Below, piece after piece: positions 42,777 through 53,907 of a DNA stretch of 64,000 nucleotides. This DNA is from Golubevia sp. BC0850 (taxonomy: Eukaryota > Basidiomycota > Exobasidiomycetes > Golubeviales > Golubeviaceae). The stretch lies in NCBI GenBank assembly GCA_012976225.1, contig JAAVVG010000001.1, positions 682,001 through 746,000 of the forward strand. Reading direction: 5' to 3'. The notes beneath the pieces are model-generated. The model did not search any database and was not told the DNA's origin. It was given only the letters and a program-made list of their open reading frames with translations. The translations under genes were made by a program, and so were the position numbers. The stretch's first letter is position 1; each line of letters begins with the position of its first letter.

Positions 42777-44058
42777 TCAGTCATCAAACTCGAAGTCTTG
42801 ATTCTCTTCATCTTCTGCGAGCCATGATGGCATAAATGATAACGGGGGCACAGTGATCAACTCCGTGTCGAACATCTGAATGTGGCAAGAGAAGAACAAA
42901 GTAGAAGTGGTTCGAATGTAAGCAAGTGAGGATAGTCATTGGTGAACAGGGAGAAGGGACCTACCTCTATGAAGCGCTCATTGGCGGCTCTAGCTCTCGA
43001 GCCCGCGAAGGATCGATACTGTAGGAGGTTCAAATATTTCTGAGAATTAGTCAAGACCAGATGAAGATGGAAGGGAACCGCAACTTACCTCTACGACGAT
43101 GCTAGCAAAGTTCCATCTCATCATCTTTCTCATGCAACCTATCAAGACGCCTGTCTCATGAATGCCCGAGCTGGCGATTGCAAAAAAAAAAACCGTATCA
43201 GCTGATTGACATCGAGATCCAAGAAAGAGGGAACACTCACTCGTCTAGAACCAATATGGGATGAGTCCTCGTGTCCAAAAGCATCTCCAACCCATCTTTA
43301 ACCGTCCTCTCTGTGATCATAGTAGTCGGAAACGGAGCTGAACTTCTCAATATCCCACCACTAGTACTTCCATTCGAAGATGTAGGAGTAGAAATCGAAG
43401 GATTCAAGACTCCCATTCTTTGAGGTTGTCCATTCGTTGCAGGTAAATCCAAGACTTGACCTTCCAACCCAACATGGACTAGATGAATGTCATCCTTTCT
43501 ACAAAACCGAATCAAAGAAGCAGGAGCATGTTCAGGTGATAACAACAAGATGGTCTTTAACTTGAGAGTCCGAAGGAAAGGAGCTGAGGAGTCGGAAGGG
43601 ATAGTTTCTTCCGGTTGCAAAGTTCTTGACGAAGAGATACCTCCACTTGTTGGGTTCGAAATGATAGGACTAGAGTTGTTGAAGAGGGAGGAAGTTGAAG
43701 AATTGCTGGTATGAGAACCATTGTTGTAAGGTTGAGAGTTGTCGTAAGGGTTGAAAGAAGAATTTGAATCTACTGGAGTTTGAGGATTGAGATGAAGATT
43801 TGTAGTTGGAGTCGTTGCTGCTCTTGAATGTCGTGCACTTCTGTCTTTGGCTGATGATGATGATGAGTTTGATAGAAGAATTAAGGATTGAGTTGAAGCT
43901 CTATGAACGTTTTCGCAAACGGTAGAGAATCTGGCCGGAGGATTAAGAAGAGGTGAAGTTGGAACTGAAATTGGAGGTAAAGTTGGGATCGATGCAGCTT
44001 GGTTGGTAGACTCTGTTGTTTGAGAATTGATTGTAGAAGTCGTAGGAGCCGACGGCAT
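42777..44058 (-). CDS. Oca-type (Siw14/Oca1-like) pseudophosphatase
   Basis: Exons 44058-43241, 43170-43089, 43018-42965 and 42875-42777 give 350 residues. A Ser/Asn/Pro-rich N terminus (about 150 residues) precedes the dual-specificity-phosphatase-like fold: LKTILLLSPEHAPASLIRFC, IHLVHVGLEG, HPILVLDESGIHETGVLIGCMRKMMRW and EYRSFAGSRARAANERFIEMFD. These match the Oca1/2/4/6-Siw14 family, whose members act together in inositol pyrophosphate and stress signalling in yeast. The catalytic HCxxGxxRTG loop here reads LDESGIHETG, so both nucleophile Cys and phosphate-binding Arg are absent, as in Oca2/Oca4-type members. Probably a scaffold or regulatory subunit in the cytosol. The C terminus is acidic (AEDEENQDFEFDD). 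Confidence 0.85.
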
Positions 44059-44228
44059 CCTGAAATCAAGCAAAGAAAAAAGACCAGAAGAGGGAGGGAG
44101 TGGTCAGGAGAAAGAGGGAATAAGTCTTCGGAAAGAACATCGTGACCTCAGAGAGAACAACACTTTGAGCAGAATCTTCTCTTCTCCTCCTCAACGCACA
44201 ATCCAATTCAACTTTCCAAAAACACAGG

Positions 44229-46075
44229 ATGATGAGTCCAAGATCAACAGCAGTGCTAGCTTCAAGGATTGGCAGCAGTCGAGTCTCGGCCAGCATCTCG
44301 ACTCGAGCGTTGTCCTCAGCTTTCCTTCCAACTTCAACTACCACCTCCTTTCCTCGCAAGTCCCTTCCTTTGACTTCTTCGAGAACATTCTCATCTACTT
44401 TTTTTACTCTCAAAGACCTTTCCAAGACCGGTCTCTATGACTTCCACCTCGAGAACGGAGCCAAGATGGTTCCTTTTGCTGGGTATGAGATGCCTCTGAA
44501 CTACAAAGACGTGGGTCAAGTAGCTTCCCATCTACATGTTAGAGAACAAGCTGGCTTATTCGATGTCGGTCATATGGTACAACATCAGTGAGTAGATTCT
44601 CGCTATTTGTTCTTCGAATTGAGCAGAAGGAGCTGATGAACCTTCCCCCACCTTCCTTCTTATCTTGCAGCTTTTCTGGACCAGGTTCTCTAGCCTTCCT
44701 TTCTCACCTACTCCCGTCTTCCCTGTCAACTCTAGAGCCTTTCACATCCACTCTCTCTGTTCTTTTGAATCATGAAGGTGGGATCCTAGATGACACTGTC
44801 GTTACTCGTCAAGATGGAGATAAATTCTACGTGGTCACAAACGCGGGTCGAAGTACTGAGGATCTAGCCTGGATCAAGGCAAGATTGGATGAATGGAAAG
44901 GTGAAAGTGTTCAACATGATATTCTGGAGAATTGGGGATTGGTCGCTTTACAAGGTGAGTGATGATCGAATGTGGGAGAGAGAGAGCATGTGACCATGAA
45001 GGGATTGGGAAGATCTTCTGGATAAGAACTTCTTGGAAAAGCTTGTTTATTTCGCAGTACTTAAATGGCTGGCTTGTTGGTGCATTCAGGAAGAGAAGGG
45101 GAAGTGAAACAGGGCACATCTGACCTCTCCATCTTCTCTACTCCCACCACGTTTTCAAGGTCCAAAAGCAGCAGAGGTTCTCTCAAAACATGCAGACATT
45201 GATTTATCAGAGTTGACTTTTGGAAAGAGCGCAAACGCAAAGGTAGCTGGAGTTGACTGCCACATCGCCAGAGGAGGGTACACTGGAGAAGATGGCTTCG
45301 AGGTGAGTTTGTTGCCTCTCTCTCTGTCTTATTCACATGTCTACCGGGCCTCGTATGGCTATGATAAAGAGACAGTGTCGTCTCATAGGCTTTCAGTTTC
45401 CTTGGGAATCGATTCCGACTCTCTCACTCTCTCTTCTGCTGGGCTGCTCCTTAGATCTCGATCCCACCCACCTCTACAGTCGACGTCACTCGGGCTTTGA
45501 CCGAGACCTCTCCTGTTCAACTCGCAGGTTTGGCAGCTAGGGATAGTCTGAGACTCGAAGCCGGGATGTGTCTTTATGGTCACGATCTAGATGAGAGCGT
45601 ATCGCCCGTCGAAGCAGGATTGGCTTGGACTATCGGTGAGTGATTCTTCTCTATTACTCAAAAGCCAGTCGATCGCACATCTTAGATTCTTACACTTCAC
45701 TGACCTTTTTTCTCCAATTCTCTTTCCTCTCCAGGTAAAGATCGACGAGCCTCAGCCGACTTCATTGGTCATTCTCGAGTTCTCTCCGAATTAGCTTCGA
45801 AGAACCCTCCCAGACGTAGAGTGGGTCTGATAGTAGAAGGTGCACCAGCAAGAGAAGGTGCAGCCATTTTCTCTTCAGAAGAAGAAAGCGTTCAGATTGG
45901 AAGAATTACTTCTGGAATTCCGTCTCCTTCGTTAGGTAAAAACATTGCTATGGGATTGGTTTTGAACGGAAATCATAAGGCTGGAACGACCGTCTTGGTT
46001 GAGGTTAGGAGGAAGTTGAGAGAAGCTGAGATCGTTAAGATGCCTTTTGTTGAGAACAGATTCTATAGAGGTTGA
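44229..46075 (+). CDS. GCV1: Glycine cleavage system T-protein (aminomethyltransferase)
   Basis: Mitochondrial enzyme that transfers the aminomethyl carbon from lipoyl-H-protein to THF, releasing ammonia. Exons 44229-44587, 44671-44954, 45160-45302, 45455-45635 and 45735-46075 give 435 residues. An Arg/Ser-rich presequence (residues 1-60) precedes [103 protein letters not shown] and [16 protein letters not shown], the family blocks including folate-binding residues. The C-terminal barrel reads [17 protein letters not shown] and ends [11 protein letters not shown]. Introns 2 and 3 are in phase; intron 2 uses an AAG acceptor. Links functionally to the MTHFR gene in this window through one-carbon folate metabolism, although they are far apart. 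Confidence 0.96.
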
Positions 46076-46369
46076 GTGGTTGGGAGGAGAGCTGGAATGG
46101 GAAAATGACGTAGATGGTGGTATACTTTAACTTAACACACGGTTTGGCAAAATAGGATCTCAATTCTAGAGACAGACTGAGCTGTCGAGAGCGTGATCAC
46201 AAACCACGAAGGAGAACAATGAACAAGATTTGATTTTTTAAAAGAGAAAGAGCAAGTACGATTCCCATTGTTCCCTCCAATTTCCTACAATTCACAACGC
46301 CCCAAGGTAACATTTGATGCGTCTGCACTATTTACAGGCATTTACACGACACGAAGCCAGATTATCCCT
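46076..46369. other. Convergent spacer between T-protein and H2B genes
   Basis: 294 bases holding both 3' UTRs; no ORF or clear hairpin supported. I did not see a metazoan-type histone stem-loop, as expected for a fungus with polyadenylated histone mRNA. Confidence 0.45.
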
Positions 46370-47649
46370 CTATTTCTTGGAAGAAGAATATTTGGTGACT
46401 GAGGGATGAAAAGACGTCAGGGTCAGTTTTCGAATCAGGGCTACTCCTTCATCCTGGAAAGCTTCTTGAGTGCTCACCACTTTTGGTTCCTTCAGAGATG
46501 GCATGCTTGCTGAGTTCTCCAGGCAAGATAAGTCTGACAGCAGTTTGAATTTCTCTACTAGAGATTGTTGCCTTCTTGTTGTATTTAGCTAGCTTAGAGG
46601 CTTCGGTAGCGATTCTTTCAAAGATATCTTTGATGAAAGAGTCCATGACTGTTGGAAATGGAAGAAGAAAAGAAGAGAGATGAGGGGCAGGGCGAAAGAG
46701 GCGGGACGAGTAGTAAGTGTGAAGAAAAGAAGAGAGATGAGGGGCAGGGCGAAAGAGGCGGGACGAGTAGTAAGTGTGAAGAAAAGAAGAGAGATGAGGG
46801 GCAGGGCGAAAGAGGCGGAACGAGTAGTAAGTGTGAAGAAAGAAGAGAGATGAGGGGCAGGGCGGGAGAGGCAGGAGGAGTAGCTCGTGACACTTACTAC
46901 TCATGGCCTTCTTTGAACTTCCAATTTCTGGGTGCACTTGTTTCAAGACTCTGTGAATGAAAGTGCTGCTTGATGGGATAGATGGAAGGGGAGATGGAAA
47001 AGGAATTGATAAGAAGAGATGCGAGGGAAGACGAACTGTCGAGGACTTTGCCACTCTCGTCTTCCGGTGGAGTCGTCCCACTCACGAGCTGAAAGTGAGA
47101 AGTTCGTAGAAATAGGGACGCAGAAAGAAGACGAGAAGGAATTCAGGGTGGAGAAGGGGTTGAGAAAGGGATAAAAGTGAGGTCAATAGGAAGATTGATC
47201 CCAAGACTGCGCTTTCAACCAAGCAGTTTGAGCTCTCCCAACATCCTTCAGCTTTTCCCAATCCTCTTGAAATCTATTGCATCTCTCATTCTGAGAGTCT
47301 TGAGGGATCTCATTTCGCGCTTGCCCACTCAATCGACCTCAGCAGACCGCATGATCCGCTCTATCCCTGACTTTTTACTCACTAACTTTCAGGATTCTTC
47401 TTCTTACGACGTCCTCCTCCTCCACTGGACTTTGGTCTACCTCTGGATTTGGAAGCAGATCCAGGTGGGGCCTTTCCTTTAGTCTTTCCAGATACTTGAG
47501 GCTGGGATTGGGATTGAGACTGAGTCTGAGAGTTTGGTTGAGAGTTGGGTTGCATGGCTGCGGAAGGCGAAGGAAGAAAAGAAATTAGATGAAAGTCAAT
47601 TCAAGGATGAGAAGAAAGAAAGAAAGAGATGTAATGATGACTTACACAT
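46370..47649 (-). CDS. Histone H2B, divergent form with AT-hook-like tail
   Basis: Five coding exons (47649-47646, 47557-47383, 46968-46898, 46648-46478, 46398-46370) give 149 residues. The core is unmistakable H2[76 protein letters not shown] and VTKYSSSKK, including the C-terminal Lys ubiquitylated in other eukaryotes. The N-terminal tail is unusual: residues 3-22 are Gln/Ser/Asn-rich ([19 protein letters not shown]), then [13 protein letters not shown], then SRGRPKS at about 39-45, an AT-hook core, then GGGGRRKKK. Exon 1 contributes only ATG plus one base. In-frame joins use AAG (46969), CAG and GTGAGT/GTAAGT sites. No H2A partner gene adjoins it. Whether this is the only H2B or a variant cannot be told here. 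Confidence 0.9.
46661..46890 (+). repeat. 57-bp tandem repeat (~4 copies) in H2B intron 3
   Basis: Units recur with a 57-base period; the marker GAGTAGTAAGTGT sits at 46708, 46765 and 46822, and a partial fourth copy (GAGTAG) at 46878 abuts the donor. Units share the GA-rich block gatgaggggcagggcg. The array fills most of the intron 46649-46897. Near-identical copies point to recent expansion. Confidence 0.92.
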
Positions 47650-47929
47650 CGTTGAGTATGAGTGGTTGGGAGGGAAGTAAGGAAGATAAGGTGGAGTTTG
47701 AAGAATTGAAGAATTCGTTTTGACCCTCTGATGGGATAATTACTGAGGCAAACACAAAGTGGTCCTTCCTCGACGATCTACGTTTGATCTTGGAAAACAA
47801 ATTGAATGATTTAAAAAAAGTAATATCTAAAGAAACATAAAATACAAGGATGGAATAACTTTATAGATGATTAAATATTCGTGAGGGAGACTGAGCAAGG
47901 GGAAAGAGATGGTGGCGACGGAACAGAAT
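47650..47929. promoter_or_regulatory. Upstream region of H2B / 3' flank of GT2
   Basis: 280 bases between tandem minus-strand genes. AT-rich around 47795-47880, which probably includes the GT2 3' UTR; the part next to 47650 is the H2B leader and promoter. No histone-specific element recognised. Confidence 0.4.
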
Positions 47930-50900
47930 CTAGAACGAGAACCTGAGAAGCGCTGGATTGAGAACGATTGGATAGAGAATATGTAGTGCAGCGCAGAGTA
48001 GAAGTGGCCAGAAAGTGAAAAAGTCTTCGATCCTCCAGACCAGAGGAAGAACCCCAATCGACAAGACGACGATCCCGCCGAGGAGAGCGAAGCAGATCAA
48101 GGAAGGCTTCCAGAAGTTCTTGATCGTTCGAGGGAGCTCAATGAAGAAGTTGCTCTCGTCTGCGTCCTTGTTGGTGGCTCCCCAGGTCATGTTGATTCCA
48201 AGAGGATGAGAGATGAGGGCAGTCATAACGTGGTAAGAGAGACCTCCGAAGAAGACGACTGGAAGAGAGTGAAGAGGGAAGGAGGTGAAGAGGGAAGGAG
48301 GAGGAGGAGGAGGTCAGAAATGTGAACGGAAGCAACAACGACCATTTCAATTAAGCGCTCACAAGTGAAAGGCAACCAAGTAAGCTGCTCGACGAGAGCG
48401 GATCCCAGACCGATCGATTTGGAGCGATAACGAGCAATGATAGTAGCAGCGTTTCCGCCGGCTATGAACACGACAGCTACAGCTACCCAGATCTGGAAGG
48501 GAGGCATAAAGACTGAGACAAGGAAGAAAGAGAAACGAAGGGAAGAGAATGGTGAGAAAGAGAGACCAACAGTGAAACGCCCAAGTGGTCTGACTCACCT
48601 GGATCGAGGATTGGGTAGTACCATCCCTGAGCGAGGAAGAGACCAACGGTGAGAGGTAGAGCGGATCCGATGGCGTAGTAGGAGAAGATGTAGGAGCAGG
48701 CGGAAAACTTGTAGTGTACTGGTAGATCAGACCAGAGGAAGGTCTTGAAGAGAGGAGTCAGAGGGCCTTTTGTAAACCATTTCTTGAAGGGATGGAAGAA
48801 CAGTTCTGAGCATCCAAAAGCGTACTTTTGCCATCGATTCAGCTCGTCGTCGCAAGTCAAGGAGACTCCCTCTTCGAACTCGTTGTTGGAGTAGGTGGCC
48901 CATCGAGTGATGTACCCTTTCATCATCAGACGGAGAGCCATGTCGAAATCCTCAGAGACGTGAGACTCTGACCAGACCTTCTTGACTCCGTCCTCCTCGT
49001 CTACGAAAGAAGCATCTTGGACGGCGCTCCATCTCAGGAAAGCGTTATGTCCCATGAAGGGAGCGATGTCCCCGTTTGAGACGACGTAAGAGATGGAGAA
49101 ATTGACCAGGCGAGTGAAGAATCCGATTCCCTTCTCAAAGTAGTTGTTGGTGACCAGCATGACTCCGGAGCAGTGTTGAAGGACTCCTACGTCTGGGCAC
49201 TGACTCATCTCAGAGGCGGCGTCCAAGAAGCAATCCTCTGGAACACGAGTGTCAGAGTCGATGAGCAGGATGAGATCTCCGATACGAATGTTTCCAGCGG
49301 CTTCAGCTTTCTCGTGGAGTTCTGGAAGGCACTTGGCTAGACAGGTCTGGTAGAGAGAGTTCTCGTCGGCTTCGTTCCATTGAGAGGCGGCTTCTCCAGA
49401 GGTAGGACGTTCGGAAGTCATGAGACGTTCGACGGCGAGAGAGAGTTGGCAGGTGAAGTTCAAGTTGGAAGCCTTCTTGAATCGACCTTTGCGAACGTAT
49501 CCATGCTGGTTGTGACCTGGTCTGGCTACCCATCCGATGTTGTGAAGGTCGTAGTACTCTCTGCGAATCTCCTGATCCTCAGCGCTGATGAGCTGCATTC
49601 CATCTTCCGAGACTATGATCGAGGCGGTACCTCCTTGAAGCTCGTAGGTGGAGATGGCCTTTTCCAGAGAGGCGATGGTAGGCTTGAGGACTCCCTCTAG
49701 CGACTCCTTGTAGACTGGCATCTGGATGGTGATGTGGGGTAGCTTGTCGGTCATTCGAGTGGGAGGCAGACCAGAGTAGTAGCGAGAGTTGGAACCCATC
49801 TGCCGGATCGGAGCGAGAATCATGGCGAGAGATCCGACTGTCGGAGCGGAGAAGAAGAAAGGAAAGAAGTAAGCATAGGATCTCGACGTGAAGACAAGAG
49901 AGACAAAAGCACTCACCGATGTTGTCTGTGAAGAAAAGCATAACGATCGAGATAAAGGGAGCGGCAGCAAAGATGGCAAGTCTGAGCCATGATCCATCCA
50001 GAGCTGATTCCTGAACCAGAGTTCTGGCCATCAATCCTAGAAGGCAGAGGTTGAGCGCGAAGGCTAGACCGTGCAGAAGAGGGGCTTGAAGGCAGGCTGG
50101 CCTCTCTTGAGACTTGTCCATGACTTTCTCAGAGTCGATTTGCTTCTCGTTGGAGGAGATCTCGAGGGAGGAACCAGAGTTAGAGAGGATAAGAGATTGG
50201 CTTGCTGCGGTTTGCTCCATGCTCCAGCTGGCGAAAGAAGCGTCCTTTGGAGCTCCTTGCTTGGCGGAAGTGGCGCTCTTCCAGACGAAAGAGATCATCT
50301 TGTCTTCCAAAGCTTGAGCACTCGTCTCTAGTCGGTCGACGTGGTCGCACCAGATGATGAGAGCTTGCTCTTCTCTGACGAAGCAAGAGTTTTGAGCCTT
50401 GCGAGCTCCTTTGAGCTCCTCCATGGTCTCGACGACTTGGACGTGCTCAGAGGCAGTGAGTGGGATTTGAGTTGTACCTGGGATCAGTCTTCCGGTGATG
50501 GCCTTGACGACAGGAGAGGTGCACTTCATAGCGACCTCGACGTTGAGAACGGTGAGAGCTTGGTAGAAGGATTCGAGTCTGGGGTCGGCGGCTGGACAGA
50601 TGACGTATTGACCCTTGGATAGACGAAGAGCTATACCAGAGGCTACGTTGTCATCTTCAGAGAACCAATTCTGAAGAAGGAAGAGAGATAGAGGAAGGTG
50701 GTCAGTGTTGGAGGTCTTTCTACCCGTCTCTCTCTCTTCTACTGTCACTCACCTTGGCACGAGATATGCGATAGAGGTAAGAAGCCATGATGTCGTGGGC
50801 CTCTCTTTGGTTCAAGAAGCTGGCGTGACTTGCGGCTGAAGGAAGACTGGTGCTTGGAGACTGGACTCCATCTTCAGATCCGAAGTAGGATCCTCCTCCC

Positions 50901-51058
50901 AACCCGCTCATCGGACCAGGAGTGTTGGGAGTTCGAGGAGTGGTTGCGTCTAGAAGGCCGGTAGTGGTGTCTTTCTCAGACATGATGGATGGAGTTGCGG
51001 CTTCAGGGAGGGCGCCTTCGAATTTGGCTTTGCGGATAGCCTTGAACATGCGACTCAT
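47930..51058 (-). CDS. Fungal GT2 glycosyltransferase, multi-membrane-span
   Basis: Exons 51058-50753, 50670-49917, 49837-48599, 48512-48363 and 48258-47930 give 925 residues. A disordered N terminus precedes an Asn/Ala-rich cytosolic region and a first membrane pair (LLHGLAFALNLCLLGLMA, LAIFAAAPFISIVMLFF). The GT-A domain shows HITIQMPVYKESLEGVLKPT, ASIIVSEDGM, IGWVARPGH, LILLIDSDTRVPED (DxD), VSEDFDMALRLMMKGY (ED base) and a late NRWQKYAFGCSE (QxxRW-like variant RWQKY). Several C-terminal spans follow. This matches the fungal processive GT2 family including Zymoseptoria GT2 and Aspergillus Tft1-like proteins, distinct from chitin synthases, and important for hyphal wall outer layers. Donor and product are unknown here. 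Long 5' flank suggests regulated expression. Confidence 0.87.
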
Positions 51059-52126
51059 GGTCAATTGAGATTGAAGTTGGAGTGGAAGTTGTAGTAGAAG
51101 TTGACGGGATTTGGAGGGGACGCCAGTAGAGCGATTGAGGCGGACCGAAGTCTTGAGTTGGATCAGAGGGAGCAGAGGAAAGGCAGTAGGTGGTGTGAAT
51201 GAGAGAGGTAGTTAGATGGTTGGATTCAAGACGAAAAATTTACTGGCTTTAAATAGCTCTTGGAGAAAGGGTTGGTCGTCTTGTCTAATCCAGGCTAGTA
51301 GGACGTCGACAAAATTGGATGCTGACTGACGTTCCAAGCTGAAGCTAGACTCGACCGCTTACCTCCTTCGACCGTCTCTGGTTAGGAGATTTTCTGTTTG
51401 TTTGCATGAAAAAAACAGATATCTGATGATTTTCAGATTTTTTGCTGGAGGCATTACAGCGCTACAGCTCAGGTCCGGATCTGAAATAGCACCGTGTGGT
51501 CTCAATGCGTCAGGAATGGCCTTCAGCAAGTTAGTCACGTCACTTCAATGTTACAACAGTCGTTAGACTGCTTTCTACCAGGTTAATCACATCTTCTGTT
51601 TCACCCTACTAGTGGTGGCGCAGGGGTTTATGTTTCAATGGAGCGTCACTCAACCGTTACTCAATCGATGTCCGAACCTCCCTCTTTCCCCATCATTTTT
51701 TTTCTTGCTTTTGGCTCACCTAATGATAGCTTGTTGTCACAAAAAAGGAAGTACCCGAGCTGAGAGGCATGCGATTTCAGGTGGTGGTGGCGCACTTTCT
51801 GCATTCAGATCCGTTGTCGATGCGGACAAAAGGATATCCCGTTCCCTTGGGTTTCTGCATCCAGAAACGGTCCCAAACAGATGACGAATCTCAGAAACCA
51901 ACAAAGAAGACTGGTCTCAGGGACTTCAGAAACTAGTTGGCGAGTGGGCTAGCACCGCTGATGCCAGCTCTCGAAGCCAAGTCAGCCTAGATAGGGTCGA
52001 GTCCAAGTATAAAAGGATCAATCCCTTTTTCAGTCTTCCCATTTCCACGCCAAAAATCTATCTTAACTCTTTCCAAGGATCAATCACAAGCGGACCTTGC
52101 TTGAACTCTCACTTCGTTTCTTCAAT
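51059..52126. promoter_or_regulatory. Divergent intergenic region between GT2 and GH16 wall genes
   Basis: 1,068 bases separating two divergent cell-wall genes, so shared control is possible. A TTTAAATAG element at about 51249 on the GT2 side and TATAAAAGG at about 52009-52017 on the GH16 side look like TATA boxes; the latter is about 110 bases before the GH16 ATG. No gene or RNA supported. Confidence 0.55.
52009..52017 (+). promoter_or_regulatory. TATA box (TATAAAAGG)
   Basis: Perfect TATA consensus about 110 bases upstream of the GH16 start codon, followed by a pyrimidine-rich leader. Confidence 0.55.
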
Positions 52127-53907
52127 ATGACATCATCTGGCAACCACTCTTCTGTCGAACAGATTCAAGATGCACCTGTCTCCAATCCATTTAAAAGCTC
52201 AAACTCATCATCTCAAATCTCTGGGCCTCTTCCAGCTCAAGGATCAAGTTTCCGAAGTCGGGTCTCTTTCTCTGCTGGAACTCCCACTGGAGAACCCACC
52301 TCTTTCATGGGCCACAGTCGTCAACCTTCAACAGCTTCAAGCTTCAACTTTCAACAGAATCGTGTCAGTAGCTTTCATCCATCTGCTGGAGCCATGACCC
52401 CTGGAGGCGTCTCTTTCGCAAGCTCGTCTCACCTTCGACATCGCAAGGCTTTCGAATCGAGAGCTCTGGATCCGGATCAGACTCCAGAGAAGCCCTGGTT
52501 GCTCAACATCGACAGGAAGAAGTCAGATAGGAAAGCCTATTGGATTTTCGTCATCGCTATCATCATGGGTATTCTTGGATTCATGGGCATCGTCTATTCG
52601 GGTTACGCTTCAGTTCCTAGGAACAAATACTGCTTGACGATGCAAGATGATTTTAATGGAGACTCCATCGACAAGAGCATCTGGTTCCATGAGGAAGAGA
52701 CTGGTGGATTTGGAAATCATGAATTTGAATGGACTACTGACTCTACCAACAACAGTTTTGTGAGTGGTGATATGGATTCAAGCTGAAGATGTCGACACGT
52801 CTGACTGACTTCTATTTGTCTCTCTCACCTTCAGGTCGAAGACGGAAAGCTTTACATCGTACCTACCCTGACCTCTGACGCTCTTGGAGAAGCAGCCATC
52901 ATCGACGGATACAATCTCAACCTTACTCAATCCAATCTTTGTACTGCTTCCAATCGAACCGATGCAAGCTGCGCCAAAGTGTCGAACTTGACCACTGGGG
53001 CCATCCTTCCACCTATCCAATCAGCGAGACTCATCACCAACTTCTCGAGGACCATCAAGTACGGAAGGGTCGAGGTCACTGCCAAGCTGCCAACAGGGGA
53101 TTGGATCTGGCCTGCCGTCTGGCTGATGCCCAAGGTGAGTTCTACTGCCTACTTTCTCTCCTCCTTCGGAAGTTTCTCTCCGACTGATACAGCCTTCCTT
53201 TTCCCCTAATCCACTCCAGGACTCAGTGTATGGCTCTTGGCCTCAGTCTGGAGAGATCGACATCGTAGAGAGCAAAGGGAACGTCGCTAAAGAGAGATCA
53301 GACGTCCTCACCAACGCTTTCCGCTCATCCCTTCATTGGGGGACTGACACCAACCACGATCAATACTCAAAGACGACGGACATCCGCAGACTATACTCTG
53401 ATTTCTACAATGAAGGCTTTCACACTTTTGGAATGGAGTGGACTCCAGGTGAGTGGCGGGAAAGAAAGAGAAGCAGCTCCCCCTTTCCACCTCTTACTGA
53501 CTTGTCTTTTCTTCTTCTTTCTCTACCATTCAGAGGGCATCTACACCTATGAAGGAAGTCCCGTTCACAAGGTGCTCTCAGTCAAGTTCGACGAACCTTT
53601 TTGGACTCGAGGCGACTTCCCTTCATCGACAGCCAATGGAACTCAGATTGTCGACCCCTGGTCTGGAGCGACGGATAGAAGCGCTGCTCCTTTCGACGAG
53701 GAGTTCTATCTCATCTTGAACGTCGCTGTCGGAGGGACGAACGGATATTTCGAGGATGGAAAGAAGGACGACAAGCCTTGGTCGAACAACGGCCTCAACG
53801 CCGTCAGCGACTTTTGGAAGGCCAAGGATCAATGGTACCCTACTTGGGGATCCCCCAAAGACAGAGCCATGGTGGTGGATTCTGTTAAGATGTGGCAACT
53901 TTGTTGA
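52127..53907 (+). CDS. Kre6/Skn1-like GH16 protein
   Basis: Type II membrane protein of beta-1,6-glucan assembly. Exons 52127-52759, 52835-53134, 53220-53448 and 53534-53907 give 511 residues. A Ser-rich cytosolic N terminus (about 135 residues) precedes one membrane span (YWIFVIAIIMGILGFMGIVY), then the lumenal GH16 domain: QDDFNGDSIDKSIWFHEEE, GFGNHEFEW, YGRVEVTAKLPTGDWIWPAVWLMP, then the catalytic strand SGEIDIVESKGN with both Glu and the Asp, FHTFGMEWTP and a C-terminal FYLILNVAVGG. Layout matches Kre6/Skn1, but this protein is shorter than Kre6 (720 residues), mainly in the N-terminal tail. A transglycosylase rather than hydrolase role is likely by family. Confidence 0.92.

Noticed and set aside
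46661-46890. CRISPR-like array
   Set aside because: Direct tandem repeat without unique spacers, within an intron of a eukaryotic gene.
46652-46960. Repeat-bearing ORFs on both strands (for example [13 protein letters not shown] units)
   Set aside because: They are frames through the 57-bp intronic array of H2B. The period is divisible by three, which keeps them open by chance.
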